From: Cephalotrichum gorgonifer
Taxonomy: Eukaryota; Ascomycota; Sordariomycetes; Microascales; Microascaceae
Reading direction: 5' to 3'
Assembly: GCA_900312665.1 (NCBI GenBank)
Contig: ONZQ02000001.1
Coordinates: 3,312,665 to 3,376,664 of the forward strand
Length of the DNA stretch: 64,000 bases
Shown: positions 36,053-48,141 of the stretch, piece after piece
Layout of the letters: each line of letters begins with the position of its first letter
Numbering within the stretch: the first letter of the stretch is position 1
Translations under genes and position numbers: made by a program
The notes under the pieces: model-generated
What the model saw: the letters and a program-made list of their open reading frames with translations, nothing else
The model's database searches: none
Told to the model about the DNA's origin: nothing

Positions 36053-36499
36053 GATTTGGGACCCCTTTGACTTAGCCACGATGGCGGTAACGAAGAAAAG
36101 GTTGGAGCAGCTTCCGTAGCGAAATAAAGGTAGGGATTAGTCTCGGAAGAAGAAAAAAAGAGGTCCCGAGGCCGTCGCTTTTTTTTCTCTTTCTTTCTTG
36201 CTTCCCCTGGCCAGGGTATGGAAAATAGGAGGGAGAGTGGATTTTTAAGTTCCCCAAAGGCTGACGAACCAAGAAGACAGGATACGGGGGGTTGTTTCGA
36301 GGTTAGGTTAGTTTAGGGGGTGTGGGTGTGGGTGTGGTTGTGGGCGGGGCGGGCGGCGGCGTAGTGTCAGGATCGGCGGGTACGTGTGGACGGCAAGGGT
36401 ATAAAGGGTAAAGGAGAGGAGGGTAAGCGGAGCGGGTGGTCTGGGCGAGTCAGTCAGTTCCTTTCCGAGTCGCCGGTGCTGGCCGTCGGTCGGTACGAG

Positions 36500-36521
36500 T
36501 AGGTAGGTAGGTAGGTAGGTA
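36500..36521. repeat. TAGG tetranucleotide repeat
   Basis: Five tandem TAGG units about 450 bp upstream of the G-alpha start codon. Confidence 0.9.
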
Positions 36522-39500
36522 ATCGGCCGGACTCCTTTTCGCCGAGGAATCTCAATTGACAGAAGTTTGAGTATTACTCGTATGTTGCAAAGTTCACTGA
36601 TGGCAGGTAGACCAAAGTCTAATGGATCGTAGCGTGCGGGTATATCCGAGAAACAATCAGAGAAGAAAAGGCCCCGAGATGCGGCTGGTTCGGTTGTGGA
36701 GGTTCCTTCGTCGGGCTTGCCGTGGTTCCAAGGGTCGATCAGACGGATGCGAGGCTTCGAGAGTTCAGTTGAACTCAAGTCTGAGGTAGCGGAAGAAAGA
36801 GATGATGGAAAGGAAGAAGGGCGGAGAGTGGGACGCAGTCGGTACAAGTAAGTACTCGTAATGTATAAGGTGGGTGGGTGTCAACGCGCTGTTGTTCCAT
36901 TTGGAAGACGAGGTCTTTGCGAAGCGAAATGTTCAGGGCGACAGAAAGCTCGGCCTCGTTCGTCTAGTGGTATTGGTGTGCATCATGTACAAGTACGAGG
37001 TAGGATGATACCTTGGTAGCTACCACAGCACGGACGGGATGGGCGATCCATGGAAGAGATGGGATATGCAAGATGTCGGGCTGGGATTCATACTCGTACA
37101 AGGGCACGGAGAATAGGGTACATGGGAAGGATGGCGGACCACAGATGAACCTTCTCCAACAAGTATTACTCTATTGCAGTTACGAGCATTACTACGTCTT
37201 CTGGGTGGATAACTTCCATGCGCACCTTCCTCCCCACGCTATCAAGTGTACTTGTAACACCAGGAGTAGTACTGCGGGGCATTCACGCGGGACCCAACCT
37301 CAACCCGGCACCAGCGCACGCAGCGGGGACGACCCAAGCCTTAATAGCACAATAATTTCCGCCCCTGTCCTTCCTCTTCCGACGATGACGCCCCCAAGCG
37401 ACCAGTTACTTCCTGGGACCCTAAAATGGAACTAGCTTGGTTCAGGAAACTCATGAAAATAATAGAGGGAGAGGTGGCACCAATATATGAGTTTTCACCC
37501 TGTCGAGCGATACTCAAAGTCCATCGGGGCTCTTCTACAAGCAAAGTACTGTGGGAATGAGGGCTCGAACTCGTACTCTCCTCGCCGGGATGTCGTCTCG
37601 AGATCTCCACAGTGGAGGTGACGCTGGAAACGACGTGGGTCCAGGGTCCCGCGACGCGGAGCTAGCCTGAGTACTTGCCCATGTACTCGTACAGGTACTT
37701 GTCTTCAACGTTCTCTTACTTACATACTCTTCGTGGCCGAGAGGTCAAAACCACAGAGCGGAGCCCTCACAGCGGGAGAGCATAGTGGCATAATTATGGA
37801 GGGAATCCAATCCAGCCGGAGAGGGGTCCATGCCACACCTCGCCCGCTGGGGCGCACGGATGCGGATTGTGTATGCCTGATGAACTCAAGCGCAGCACGT
37901 CCGTGCCCTCGCTTCTAATGTGGCTGTCGACGTGCTCAGGCTCGTGGCTTGGACGCGAGACTTTGGCCAGGCGACGGACAGGAGAAAAAACAGGCCATCG
38001 AGTTTGAGGTACTCAATATCGGTAACTAACTGCGGGATGTGTAAGTAATGTACAGGCATTACGCGAAGTTTTCCCCCCCCAACACTCTGCACTAGTACCA
38101 GTACCAGTGTGTGTGTGTGCTTGTCCTTGTACTAGCATAATGCGTCCCGGATATATCACACTATGCGGGTTAATATGTGAATGGCCCGCCCTATATACGG
38201 AGTATACTCTTAAGACCACCTGTATTATAGGCTTCGTCCCCTATCCGGGAAGATCACCCAGGGACCGCTTGTGTAAGCTTTCCATGTGCGTTTCTGGAAG
38301 TTGTATATTATACGAGTAAGTTCGTGAGCAGTAATCCGGGCGTGGAGTCGCGCGTGGGGCATGCGAACGCGGGATATCATGATCCCCAGCAATGTCTGGG
38401 AGCCACGAGGGACGAGGGAAGGGGAGTACAGTACAAGCATCACTGCCGGAGTACTCCGTAACTACTACTCGAACTACTGAGTAGTGCTCCTCGTGGCATG
38501 GGGTGTGAGTTCCGGGCGAGTGGGTCATGTCGTAATTTTCTCCGTTAGTCTGCTTCAACTCGCGAGACCAGATTAATACGACGTAGGAAGTACTTTGGTC
38601 CGAGTATACATTGAGATCCAACCGGGTCCATGATTGAACCTTTTCACTAGGGCTAAGAGACAGGAGCTTAAATCGCCTCGAACAGAGTTAACGGCGCCAG
38701 GACGGCCGGCGTCAGCAAGCTGACATTTTGCCGCTATCACCGCCCCCAGGATTGGTGGTACCAAGGGACAGCGACGCCCTTTGGACTGAGGGGGCCGGGC
38801 CGCCTATTTTCTTGTACGACTCTGCTCGAACGGCATTTAATGGGGGGACCAGGGGCTGGCTTTCTCTCCCTTAGTCATCACATTTCTGAAACCCCCGCTC
38901 ACGCCCATGTCAAGTCCACGCCCACGCCCACTCCACTCCACTCCCACGTGAAGAAATTCGGGGACCGGAAACCAACCCCATCAAGGAGGCGGACCGAGGC
39001 GACGGGTGGGACTCAGTTGACATTGGCCCCGAATCTGCCGAACGACGCCCCGTCGGCGCCGGCTCTCTCTTCCCGTTCGAGAGATGCCGGCAGGCACGAA
39101 AGTTGAACGCCAATGGCAACAGCGCAAACAACATAGGCTACTCCGAGCAACAGGTTAGGACAAGTGGGCCCGCCAGTCGATCGATATCTAACATTCGCAT
39201 TCCCCCCTGGTCTGCCAGACTCCCAAGCGAACGCCAAGAGCGATAAGGACTTTTTCATGGCCTGTCTCCACGCACATCTCCACGATCCTATCCGTACTCG
39301 AATACTCATCCAAGTCCGCAACGTGGCTTGTACCCGTCCGGAGTACTCCGTACTTGCACTAGACGGCGAGGGAGAGAGGAGCGGCGGCGTGGATTAGGGA
39401 ATCAAGGATCTCCATCTCCATACCCCGGCCGCAGCTCCGTCATGTTAATACCTCCTATTCCCCTCATACGTAGTAGAAGTAATTGACATCACCAGACGGA

Positions 39501-41535
39501 TAAGCCAGCTAATATTAGCGTCCAACGGCGGTTCATCATTTGTCCGCCCGATACTCAGACAGGTATACGCAAGTACCGTACGCGAGACCAAAGCGCAACA
39601 TCGTCCTTTCAACGGCTTTTGTGGGTTCGCCCGCGGCGATTCCCAGACTAAGATTTTGTTAGGTCAATAGGCACGCAGAGTATTTTTACTATTACAAGTA
39701 CACATAACCTGGTCAGAACAACCTGGTGTCCTTGTACCCTGTCATCAGGGTCCACATTACCAACAAGGTTAGCACTCGTATGAGAAGTGACAGGTCGTAC
39801 GAGTACTCATATGCCGCGGATCCAGGAACCCACAGCTCCTAATACCAGGCGTCTGGTTTTCTGACTTGCGTGTGTTAATATTATTAGCTCCAGATTGAGG
39901 CAGGTCAACCGGCATCGATGGCACCCTAACGCTGTCAGGGGCCAGCCCCGATATGACTCTCCGAGTAGCGTCACTCGGGTGTCTCGAGAGACGACTCTAG
40001 CCTCTGGCCGAAATGCCGGGCCTTGGCGTCGTGCAAGTACCTATATTCCCATTGGTTATTACCTGCTCCCTTTATAGATGATATAAGAGAAGCACTTGTT
40101 CCCCCCCCCCCCCCCCACCTCGGCCCCCCGCGGGTCGGCTTTTTCTGCTGTGAGGGTTAGGCGTTGGTAAGCTCTGCCATGTTCCTACAAGTACTTGCAC
40201 GGCGGTGACACGAACGAGTAGGAACTATATGGTGCTAGCTACAGGTATATGTGCTCCTGCATCAGATATGCATGAGACCAAGCCCGGGGCGGCAGGCTGC
40301 CGTCTCCAAAGAGGGTGCGAACACGGTCACTTGCATGTACTCCGTACCTTTGGTCTCATTTGTATCATTCCTCTACACCTCAGGAGCTGAGGGAGGACAT
40401 GTCAAGCCCGGGTGGCCGCCCGTGCGAACGTACGAGTAGTCCACGCTAGAGGTCAGCAGCTGTGGAGGGCCCGGGCTTTGCTATCTCCCAGCCCCTCTCG
40501 GCAGTTATCAGGCGGAAGTACTCATAGGGCGGGCTAGGAATTCGCAAGACCGAATTGATCCCTCCAGGTTCGAGATTCCAGAACCGAGCTCGGAAGCGTT
40601 TAAAGGCGTGCCCGGGAACACGCCGGGATCTTCAACGGATTACCGGTGGGCGGGCGGGTTCCCCTCGTGTTGTGTTGGATGTTCGATGTCAGGAGTAGTA
40701 GCAGAGTATCTCTGTCAGCATCTACCGTCCCTTTCTTACTCTTAGCTCGCTCCCAAAATAGGAGCAACCGCTCTATTGCCCCCCAGTGGCGTCGATAGTT
40801 TTCCTTCGGGCGCGCGGGGCACAAGCACCAAGCGTCTGGACGAGCGTCGTGGTGGATTGACGGACCTTGCTGCGGGCTGAGTCCCGGGGCCGGCTCTCCT
40901 CCATGTTCACTAACACACTTGCGGAATGGAGCCCGGTCCGAAGGGCAAGTTTCGGTCGGGGCCTCTACGGAGGCAGAGCGCGCTTGGTATAAAATATGAA
41001 AGGCTGATTCTTCATAGTGCCCATGAGATGTCATTGGCATTGCCTTTGTAATGTGTTTCGCCTGGGGTTTACAAGTACACCGTGATCTATACGAGTAGGA
41101 CTTATAGACATGGGTGACATGGGTGAGCGGATGTGTGTACTCGTGTATTGATGTGTCTGTGTGTTTTGCAGGGTGTTGTGGTGTTGTGGGTTCTTCAGAG
41201 ACGCAAGTGATTTATGCCTGCCAATCTGCTGTACCGAACCTAGCATCAGACCATGCTCATGTACAAAGTACAGGAGAAGGCGGGCGACCATCTTGCTGAC
41301 TATTCATCTGTACCAGTGCCTTGCTTTTTGCTATGACTGTGCCTGTTGGATGCTGGATGTTGTTGGATGTTACATGACAGAAAACCTCGTGAGCCTTTTT
41401 TTTCTCTGCTCTTCCCCGCCCGCAGCGCGCGCCGCCCGGTGGAAGCCGGGATGGGATGTGCGAGTACTTGGATCGGGATGCTGCCGTTGCCCACAATTTT
41501 TTCCATAGGGCGCCGACCCGTTGCCGTCGGGCACC

Positions 41536-41547
41536 TGAAAATTTTCG
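41536..41547 (+). promoter_or_regulatory. RRPE-like motif upstream of spermidine synthase
   Basis: TGAAAATTTTCG, 190 bp before the start codon, matches the yeast rRNA-processing element consensus TGAAAAWTTTT. In yeast this element marks growth-regulated genes. Function here is inference. Confidence 0.3.
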
Positions 41548-41738
41548 TGACCTTGAGGACCTTTGTAGCACCACCTCACCCCACCTGCACTCTCGTTCTC
41601 AGTCTCAGTCCAAGTCTTCGACCTTTGCGCCTACTCTCCTCATCCACATCCACCTCCACATCAACATCCACATACCCTTCTCGCCCTCCACTATCTTCTA
41701 CTCGTCGAAGAAGCGTATTCGCCAAATCCCAAATCACA

Positions 41739-43713
41739 ATGTCTGGAGAAATCACACACGCCACCATCCAGGGTATGTATAGCTGTGCTGCGTTGAATTT
41801 CTTGAATGCGGGGTACTTTTCTTGACCCCTCCATGGACCAAACTGCCCGGATCTCGTATGATGTCTCCCACAACGCCGATACTCACGATGCTCGCCATCA
41901 TCCCTGGACCCACGACTTCTCAGCCCGAAGAGCCTTCGCTCGATATACCCTGCGCCAATGCCCCCGTCCTGCGCAAACAATCGATGAGCACCGTGTCGAA
42001 TAGCTGGCGTGGATGCCTCTCGCCTTCAACCCCGCCTCGAGCTTTTCACATGTTGCCCCACCATCATAGCAGTACCTCTTTATAGCTTCCCAGTGTCGTC
42101 ACCAATTTGCACCGGCAGTAATTTACAGCCCTCTGCGACGGATATTTTTCTCAATTGACTTAAACCCGGCTTGTGCCTAGCTACAATTGCTAACCAATCT
42201 GATATCCAGATGGATGGTTCCGCGAAATCTCTGAGATGTGGCCTGGTAAGAGCTTCCTCCCCCGGCCGCCTTCTCCATGCCCTGAGCCCGCCTCCACGAG
42301 ATGCTAATACCGTCCCTCCAGGCCAGGCCATGACCCTCCGTGTCAAGAAGGTCCTCCACCACGAGAAGAGCCAGTACCAGGATGTGCTCATCTTCGAGTC
42401 CACCGACCACGGCCGCGTTCTCGTCCTGGACAACGTCATCCAGTGCACCGAGCGTGACGAGTTCTCCTACCAGGAGATGATCACCCACCTCGCCATGAAC
42501 TCCCACCCCAACCCCAAGAAGGTCCTCGTCATTGGCGGCGGCGACGGCGGCGTCCTGCGCGAGGTTGTCAAGCACGAGTCCGTCGAGGAGGCTATCCTCT
42601 GTGACATCGATGAGGTACGCCGGACAAACCCCCCTTCCCCTACTCTAGGCCGCGGAGCCCCTAAACCACCCCACCTCCCCGCCTACTGACAATAATGGTT
42701 CCGCTGTAGGCCGTCATCCGCCTCTCCAAGCAGTTCCTCCCCGGCATGGCCGTTGGCTTTGAGCACCCCAAGTCCAAGGTCCACGTCGGCGACGGGTTCA
42801 AGTTCCTCGAGGAGTACAAGAACACCTTCGACGTCATCATCACCGACTCGTCCGACCCCGAGGGTCCCGCCGAGAGCCTCTTCCAGAAGCCCTACTTCCA
42901 GCTCCTGCACGATGCCCTCCGTGAGGGAGGCGTAATTACCACCCAAGGTTGTACGTTTCCATATTGTCAGGACCGTTGTGCAGCTCCAGAGTGCGGTTGC
43001 GGCGTTAGTGCGCCCGCGGCCGCAAAAGGCACCGGCTTGCCTGAAAAGCTTTCTTATCGTTCCCGCTCGGTCGGGCCTTTCTTTGCGTTTCTGTCACTTG
43101 TTTACTTTCTTTTGTCAATTGCGTCTTTTTTTTTGGAATTTCCTTTTTTTTCCCCCTGTATCAAGTTTCTGGCATTTCCCCCTTGGCGGAACATCTCGGG
43201 TCCCACTCAGATACGCGGACCTTCCGCCTTGACTTTCTCCCCATAGCCCCCTAACCCCTATACCTCACCTGCATAATTCTGGAGCTGCGGGAAAAGATAT
43301 AGCTGTCTTTCCTATATTATATACGTCGGAAGAAGTCTTCTGCCTTGTCCCTCCCTTGACATAGAACAAACCCGCCTTCCTACTGTCTGCAGATATCTAG
43401 ACGGCATTTACTAACCAGACCACTCCTCGCAGCCGAGAACCAATGGCTCCACCTCCCTCTCATCACCAAGCTCAAGCAGGACTGCAAGGAGATCTTCCCC
43501 GTGGCCGAGTACGCCTACACGACGATCCCGACGTACCCCTCGGGCCAGATCGGCTTCATGGTCTGCACTAAGGACGCTACCCGCAACCTCAAGGAGCCGC
43601 TGCGCCGGTGGACGGAGGAGGAGGAGCTGAAGCTGTGCAAGTACTACAGCGCCGACATCCACAAGGCGGCCTTCGTCCTGCCCAACTTTGCGAAGAAGGC
43701 CCTTGATGTATAG
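41739..43713 (+). CDS. SPE3: Spermidine synthase
   Basis: Transfers an aminopropyl group from decarboxylated S-adenosylmethionine to putrescine. Exons 41739-41772, 42210-42245, 42322-42614, 42710-42950 and 43433-43713 join in phase to 294 residues. It begins MSGEITHATIQDGWFREIS and shows VLVIGGGDGGVLREV (dcSAM binding), CDIDE, VIITDSSDPEGPAESLF (catalytic Asp region) and ENQWLHLPLI, followed by YAYTTIPTYPSGQIGFMV. For exon 4 the donor GTACGT after 42950 is preferred to the weaker GTTGTA three bases earlier; it gives TTQGSENQW. The first and last introns are unusually long for this genome (437 and 482 nt). Convergent with the omega-amidase gene, 230 bp apart. Confidence 0.96.
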
Positions 43714-43943
43714 AGAGGTCCCGGGGCTCTAGGGTAAAGGAGTTGGAAAGATGAAAAAAATGGATGTTAGGCCTCGGCGTTAGGTCATGAAGACCCCCAA
43801 AAATATGGGAGAAGAAATCAGGAATAGATTCCCAATGTTGATATACATATATACACTATCGGTACCACGATCTCCCTCGGGTGAATATTTTCTCCTTGCC
43901 CAACAGTTGAATACCTCCGTAGGCTGTCTCGCAGTGTATCCGC

Positions 43944-44975
43944 TCAGCTCGTCTCGCTCACGTCGGGATAGACGTCAAACCTCCTCTGGGTCCTAACCGG
44001 GATCCCGGTCCTCGCGTCCTCGATGGCCTTCCCATCCATCTCCCAGTACACAATCTCCTCCCCTTCACCGGCCTCGACCACGATCTCGGCCATGGGGTCC
44101 GCCACGAGACTATGCCCCCAGGCGTGGTAGCCGGCGTCCATGTCCCTGGCGGGGGAGCAGAAGGCCACGTACATCTGGTTGTCGACGGCCCTGGCGCGGG
44201 CGAGGAGGGCCCAGTGCAGCGGGCCGGTGGTGGTGTTGAAGGCACCCGGCGAGACGAGGGCGAAGCAGCCCCTCCGGGCGGCGATGGCGGCCAGCTCCGG
44301 GAAGCGGACGTCGTAGCATATGGTGACCATGAGCTTCCCGTACTCGGGGAGGTCGACGATGGTGACGTCGGAGCCAGGGGAGAGGACGTCGGACTCGCGG
44401 AAGGTGATCTTCCCCGGTATGTCGATGTCGAAGAGGTGGATCTTGCGGTGGCGGGCCATCAGGTCGCCGGCGGGGGAGAAGACGAGGGAAGTGTTGTAGA
44501 GCTTGCCCGAGGAGGCCTCGAGCTCGGGGACGGAGCCGCCGACGAGGTAGACGCCCGCGTCGGCGGCCATGCGCGACAGCGCGGCGAAGGAGGGCGACGA
44601 CGACGAAGACGACGACGGAGACGATTGCGCAGGGGGGACGTCGGAGGGGGCGGCGGAGGGGGACGGGGGAGGGGACGGCAGGGTCTCGGCGTATGTGGGG
44701 AAGAAGGAGGTGCCGTAGGGCGAGTTGAAGCACTCGGGAAGGACGACGATCTTGGCGCCGGCGGCGGCGGCCTCAAGGACCTTTTCTCGGGCGTGGGAGA
44801 GGTTGGCGTCCTTGGAGGCGGTCGTGGCGAGCTGGATGCAGGCGAGCTTGACGGGCCGGCGGAGGACCGGGGAGGGGGCGGGGGCGGGGGCGGACATGGT
44901 TGTGAGGGCCCGCCGGGGTAGTAGCGAGTGTGATTGTAGGATTCTGGGGGCTGCTCGTCGGAGGGCGTGGTTCAT
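43944..44975 (-). CDS. NIT3: Omega-amidase, nitrilase superfamily (Nit3/NIT2 type)
   Basis: Hydrolyses 2-oxoglutaramate and 2-oxosuccinamate to the oxo acids plus ammonia. One exon, 343 residues. The catalytic triad is visible as Glu81 (VVLPECFNSPYG), Lys178 (ARHRKIHLFD) and Cys220 (VTICYDVRFPEL). The usual blocks DIDIPGKITFRES and SPGAFNTTTGP are present. The N-terminus MNHALRRAAPRILQSHSLLP followed by RRALTTM is Arg/Leu/Ser-rich without acids and looks like a mitochondrial presequence. An in-frame Met at 27 would start a cytosolic form at the core domain. A Pro/Ser-rich insertion (about 101-127, with seven Ser in a row) interrupts the domain where family members have a short loop. Confidence 0.94.
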   Translation of the reverse strand: MNHALRRAAPRILQSHSLLPRRALTTMSAPAPAPSPVLRRPVKLACIQLATTASKDANLSHAREKVLEAAAAGAKIVVLPECFNSPYGTSFFPTYAETLPSPPPSPSAAPSDVPPAQSSPSSSSSSSPSFAALSRMAADAGVYLVGGSVPELEASSGKLYNTSLVFSPAGDLMARHRKIHLFDIDIPGKITFRESDVLSPGSDVTIVDLPEYGKLMVTICYDVRFPELAAIAARRGCFALVSPGAFNTTTGPLHWALLARARAVDNQMYVAFCSPARDMDAGYHAWGHSLVADPMAEIVVEAGEGEEIVYWEMDGKAIEDARTGIPVRTQRRFDVYPDVSETS

Positions 44976-46465
44976 TATCGGGGGTTGGAGGTGTATGGTG
45001 GGTGTGGCGGGTGTGGTGGATGGTGCGTGGATTAGATTCGAGGTGGTGTCATATCCGGCTGTGGGATGTACGAGTACGTACCTGGATCGGCCGTTGGCGG
45101 GGTCGTTGGTGGGGGCATTTTCTCTGGTTACAAGTGCGGATATGGTGGTGTACGATTGTGGAGATGGTTGTATGTCCGCCCCACCAAGCCGAGCTACGGC
45201 GGCGGGGTTCTTCAGTCATCAACGTCAAGAACGAATGAATGCGCCGGCGCTTGGGATGGAGGATGGGATGGTGTGGATGGCCTGTCGTCAAGGGACCAGG
45301 ACGGACCCGCGTCCGCGTGGCATGGGCAGGATAGTCGGTGAACGGGCCAATATCACCCTCCCTTGACCGACCGGGCTAAAAGCAGAACACGATGCATGAA
45401 GCATAAAGCATCATTCATGTAAAGTGTAACGTGCCCGAAGCTAAGCTATCAGCGGCTCTTTGACAACCCCCACACCCCATCACACCGTTCCCTGGTATGG
45501 CTGCGTCTCACCTGGGGGTGGAAGGGGGCCGTATTATCTATTATCCTGTATACAGAATTCTCGATTTGTCCCCTTGCATCCTGCCTCATCTACTCGTGTG
45601 CTACCTCTCCGTCCAATGACGTCGACATGATAAGCCACGCAAAGGGCTACAACAATGGCGTCGTAAACTTGTATATGGTCACCGCCCTGCACGACGGATT
45701 GACGGATTGACGCGCATCTCCGGTTAGACAAGGAATAATGGGAAGGGGGGGAGGGTGATCTCGATACAAGCGAGAAGAAGGAAGCTCCTGAGACAATTGG
45801 TACTACATACTTGGTTTGTGTACAAGTACGCTCGTCATCCCCGCTTCCCTCGAGCTTTCTTTGGGTTTTTCTCCGCCGTGGACTGGACTTGCTTCCTTCC
45901 CTTCCGTACCTCATCCGTCACGTCACGCTCTCGCTCTCGGAGCTTATTTAACCAATACCCAAACGCCTCCTTCCCGGTTTCATTCGTCGAACAGATTGAA
46001 GGAAACAGGAACAAGTTTTGGATACTTCCTTCCAATTGGTGATTTGTTCTCCATTCTATTTCTCTGAAACTGCCGCTGCCGCCCCGCCCTAAACCTACGC
46101 CCATGGTTTCGACGTCCTAGTACGCACCTACGTACATGTGAGCAAACACATGTCAAGTCAGGCAACGACATTTCCAGCGAGCTGCGCCTCACCTATTTCT
46201 CCCCAACACCACCACACACACACACACGCACGCGCGCATACACCGAAATCTCCCTTCATCGCATCTTAGTCTGGTCTTCCGGACCACTCTGAAAGAAATA
46301 TTGGGGCGTCTCGGCCTAGGAGCAATCGTCTGATTTTCGGGCTCGGGGACGGACCCTTCCCTCTGCATTCTAGGCAGGCGCCCAAGCCCGAGCGTAAACA
46401 CTGGTTCCGTCTAAAACCATTCAACATCAGACACTTCAAGCTTTTTTTGAGGTAGCCCGCCCATC
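44976..46465. other. Divergent omega-amidase / claudin-like promoter region
   Basis: 1.5 kb between divergent start codons. GTACGAGTAC (45068-45077) and GTACAAGTAC (45820-45829) are present, and a short CA repeat lies near 46212-46230. No gene is supported. Confidence 0.5.
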
Positions 46466-47298
46466 ATGACGAGGGTCAGCGTTTACGCGGCCCTTTTGGT
46501 CGTCTCAATCGCCGGTAATGCCCTTCCCAACCCCCCCAAGCAAGCTAACAAACGCCTCATAACCACCCGACACTAACAACGCCCCGCGCCCAGCGACCGT
46601 CATGACGATAACATCCATCACCCTCCCCAACTGGATAACCTACTCCGTCTCGACCCCCACCAACTCCCCCCTGACCCAGCACATCGGCCTCCACCGCTCG
46701 TGCTCCAACTTCCGCGACCCCCCCTGCCGCCCCTACCCGTCCGAGGACCAGTGCGCCGGCGAGGGCGAGGAGGCGTCCTTCTGCCGCATGTGGCGCTCCG
46801 CCGGCTTCCTCGCCAACTTCGCCGTCGCCCTGCACCTCGTCATGATCGTCGTCTACGCCGTCCTCATCGGCGGCGGGAAGCAGAGGCGCGAGGGCGGCTG
46901 GCACGTCCTCGGGGGTCTGCTGCTGGGCATCGCCGTCGTCGAGTTCGCCATTATCGGGATAGTGGTGAGTTCACCTCCCCCCCTCCCCCCCTTGTTCTTT
47001 ATTTCTTACCCCTCTTATCCTTTTACCCCTTTACCCCTTTTACGTTTATCCCATTCCACGCCGGCGGAAATGAGATGGCCGCCTAACAGTATGATCGGTA
47101 CAGTCCTACCTCTTCGACAACGACGATCAATTCCTCATCCCGGGCTGGTCCCTCGACACCTCCTGGGTCCTATGCACTGTTAGCGCCTCCCTATCCGCCG
47201 CCTGCGCTGCCGGTCTCGCCTCGTCGTACTATCTCCTCCCCCCTGAGGGCGGCTACGATTGCCTTCCCGACCCGGGCGATGCGGACGAGGCCTCTTGA
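46466..47298 (+). CDS. Claudin-like four-span membrane protein
   Basis: Exons 46466-46514, 46594-46964 and 47104-47298 join in phase to 204 residues. Four hydrophobic segments are visible: residues about 5-25 (YAALLVVSIAATVMT), 83-107 (FLANFAVALHLVMIVVYAVL), 115-140 (WHVLGGLLLGIAVVEFAIIG) and about 163-188 (WVLCTVSASLSAACAAGLAS). The first extracellular loop has W.TY, IGLHRSCSNF and further Cys residues (RDPPCRP, DQCAGE, SFCRMW), the W/GL..C..C arrangement seen in claudin, PMP22 and fungal Sur7-like proteins. The C-terminus is short and acidic. A plasma-membrane or cell-surface role is inference; I do not recognise a named orthologue. The intron phases all fit, so the model itself is sound. 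Confidence 0.75.
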
Positions 47299-48141
47299 AA
47301 GCCTCCGCCTTCTCGCCTTGCTTATTCTTATTCTTCTTGCTTTCTTCCTCTTCTCCTCGTCCTCCTCTTCTTCTGCTCTTCATTTTTTTTATCTCGAGCT
47401 TTCTTCTCTTGCTCTGGGGGGCATTTTCGGGCGGCATGGTCACCCCGTTTACCCCGTCGTGGTGTCAACATCCACGGTGTTTTTTTTTCTTGGAGGTTCT
47501 AAGTCTTTAATGGTTTTAGCTACGGATTGATTGAAATACGTATAAACCGGGGTTGGGGTGGGGGGTGGCTTAACTTCTTTTGGGGCTGTCCCGGCGTAGG
47601 CAAATACGAAAGGTCAGGGTTCAAGACAACATCTATGGTAGTCATAACAAGATGGGTGTTTGACGCCTCAATGTAACCAACCAGCTGGTCGTGGTTGGGG
47701 GATAGACATGCCCATTCCGTGTCCCATGCCGTGCAAGGCACGCCGGCCCTCCGATGTGTCTGAGCGGTGGCGGTCCCGGGGCTCAATCTCCCTTCCAAGT
47801 GCGCGTTATAAAAAGGCTCATCAATTTCATAAACTGAACTAAGAAGACTCAAGTCGTAAAGGAATCCCGCCTCCCTTCTCCCTGCCTTTCATATACGGAC
47901 TTCGCTTCTCGGCCATTAAAACCTACTTTTGTTCCTTCTATGTCCATTCCCTATTTTTCCTCCCATCCGTCCCACACACGCCCCCCTTTTTTGACCGCTT
48001 CATACATTCATGTCCCGTGATATATCCACCCATTGTTTTCCAACCTCCAAAACAAGAAAGCAACCTCTCTCTCCAACATTACCGTCCCAACAAGGCCAAC
48101 GACCTCACTCTTCCCCTAGAACGAGCCTAAAGGCGCGATAT
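47299..48141. other. Convergent 3' region of claudin-like gene and KAP123
   Basis: 840 bp with pyrimidine-rich sequence right after the claudin-like stop and no supported gene. Confidence 0.5.

Larger units (their letters stand above)
36053..41738. other. Gene-poor region between G-alpha and spermidine synthase
   Basis: 5.7 kb without any supported gene. It has a TAGG repeat (36500-36521), a GT run (about 38107-38119), a long C run near 40100-40117, and many copies of TAC-family words such as GTACGAGTAC. The longest open frames (for example 36308-36847 minus and 40600-41040 minus) have no recognisable domain. Base composition is not strongly AT-rich and I see no transposon ends, so decayed transposons mutated by RIP are not evident. 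Confidence 0.5.

Noticed and set aside
36308..36847. 179-codon minus-strand open frame upstream of G-alpha
   Set aside because: No ATG at its start and the C-terminal half is a translated simple repeat.
36955..36985. TCGTCTAGTGGTAT, similar to a tRNA A box
   Set aside because: No B box (GGTTCRANNCC), no acceptor-stem pairing and no cloverleaf in the following 100 bases.
37734..37746. TGGCCGAGAGGTC, similar to the A box of tRNA-Leu/Ser
   Set aside because: No matching B box or 3' half downstream.
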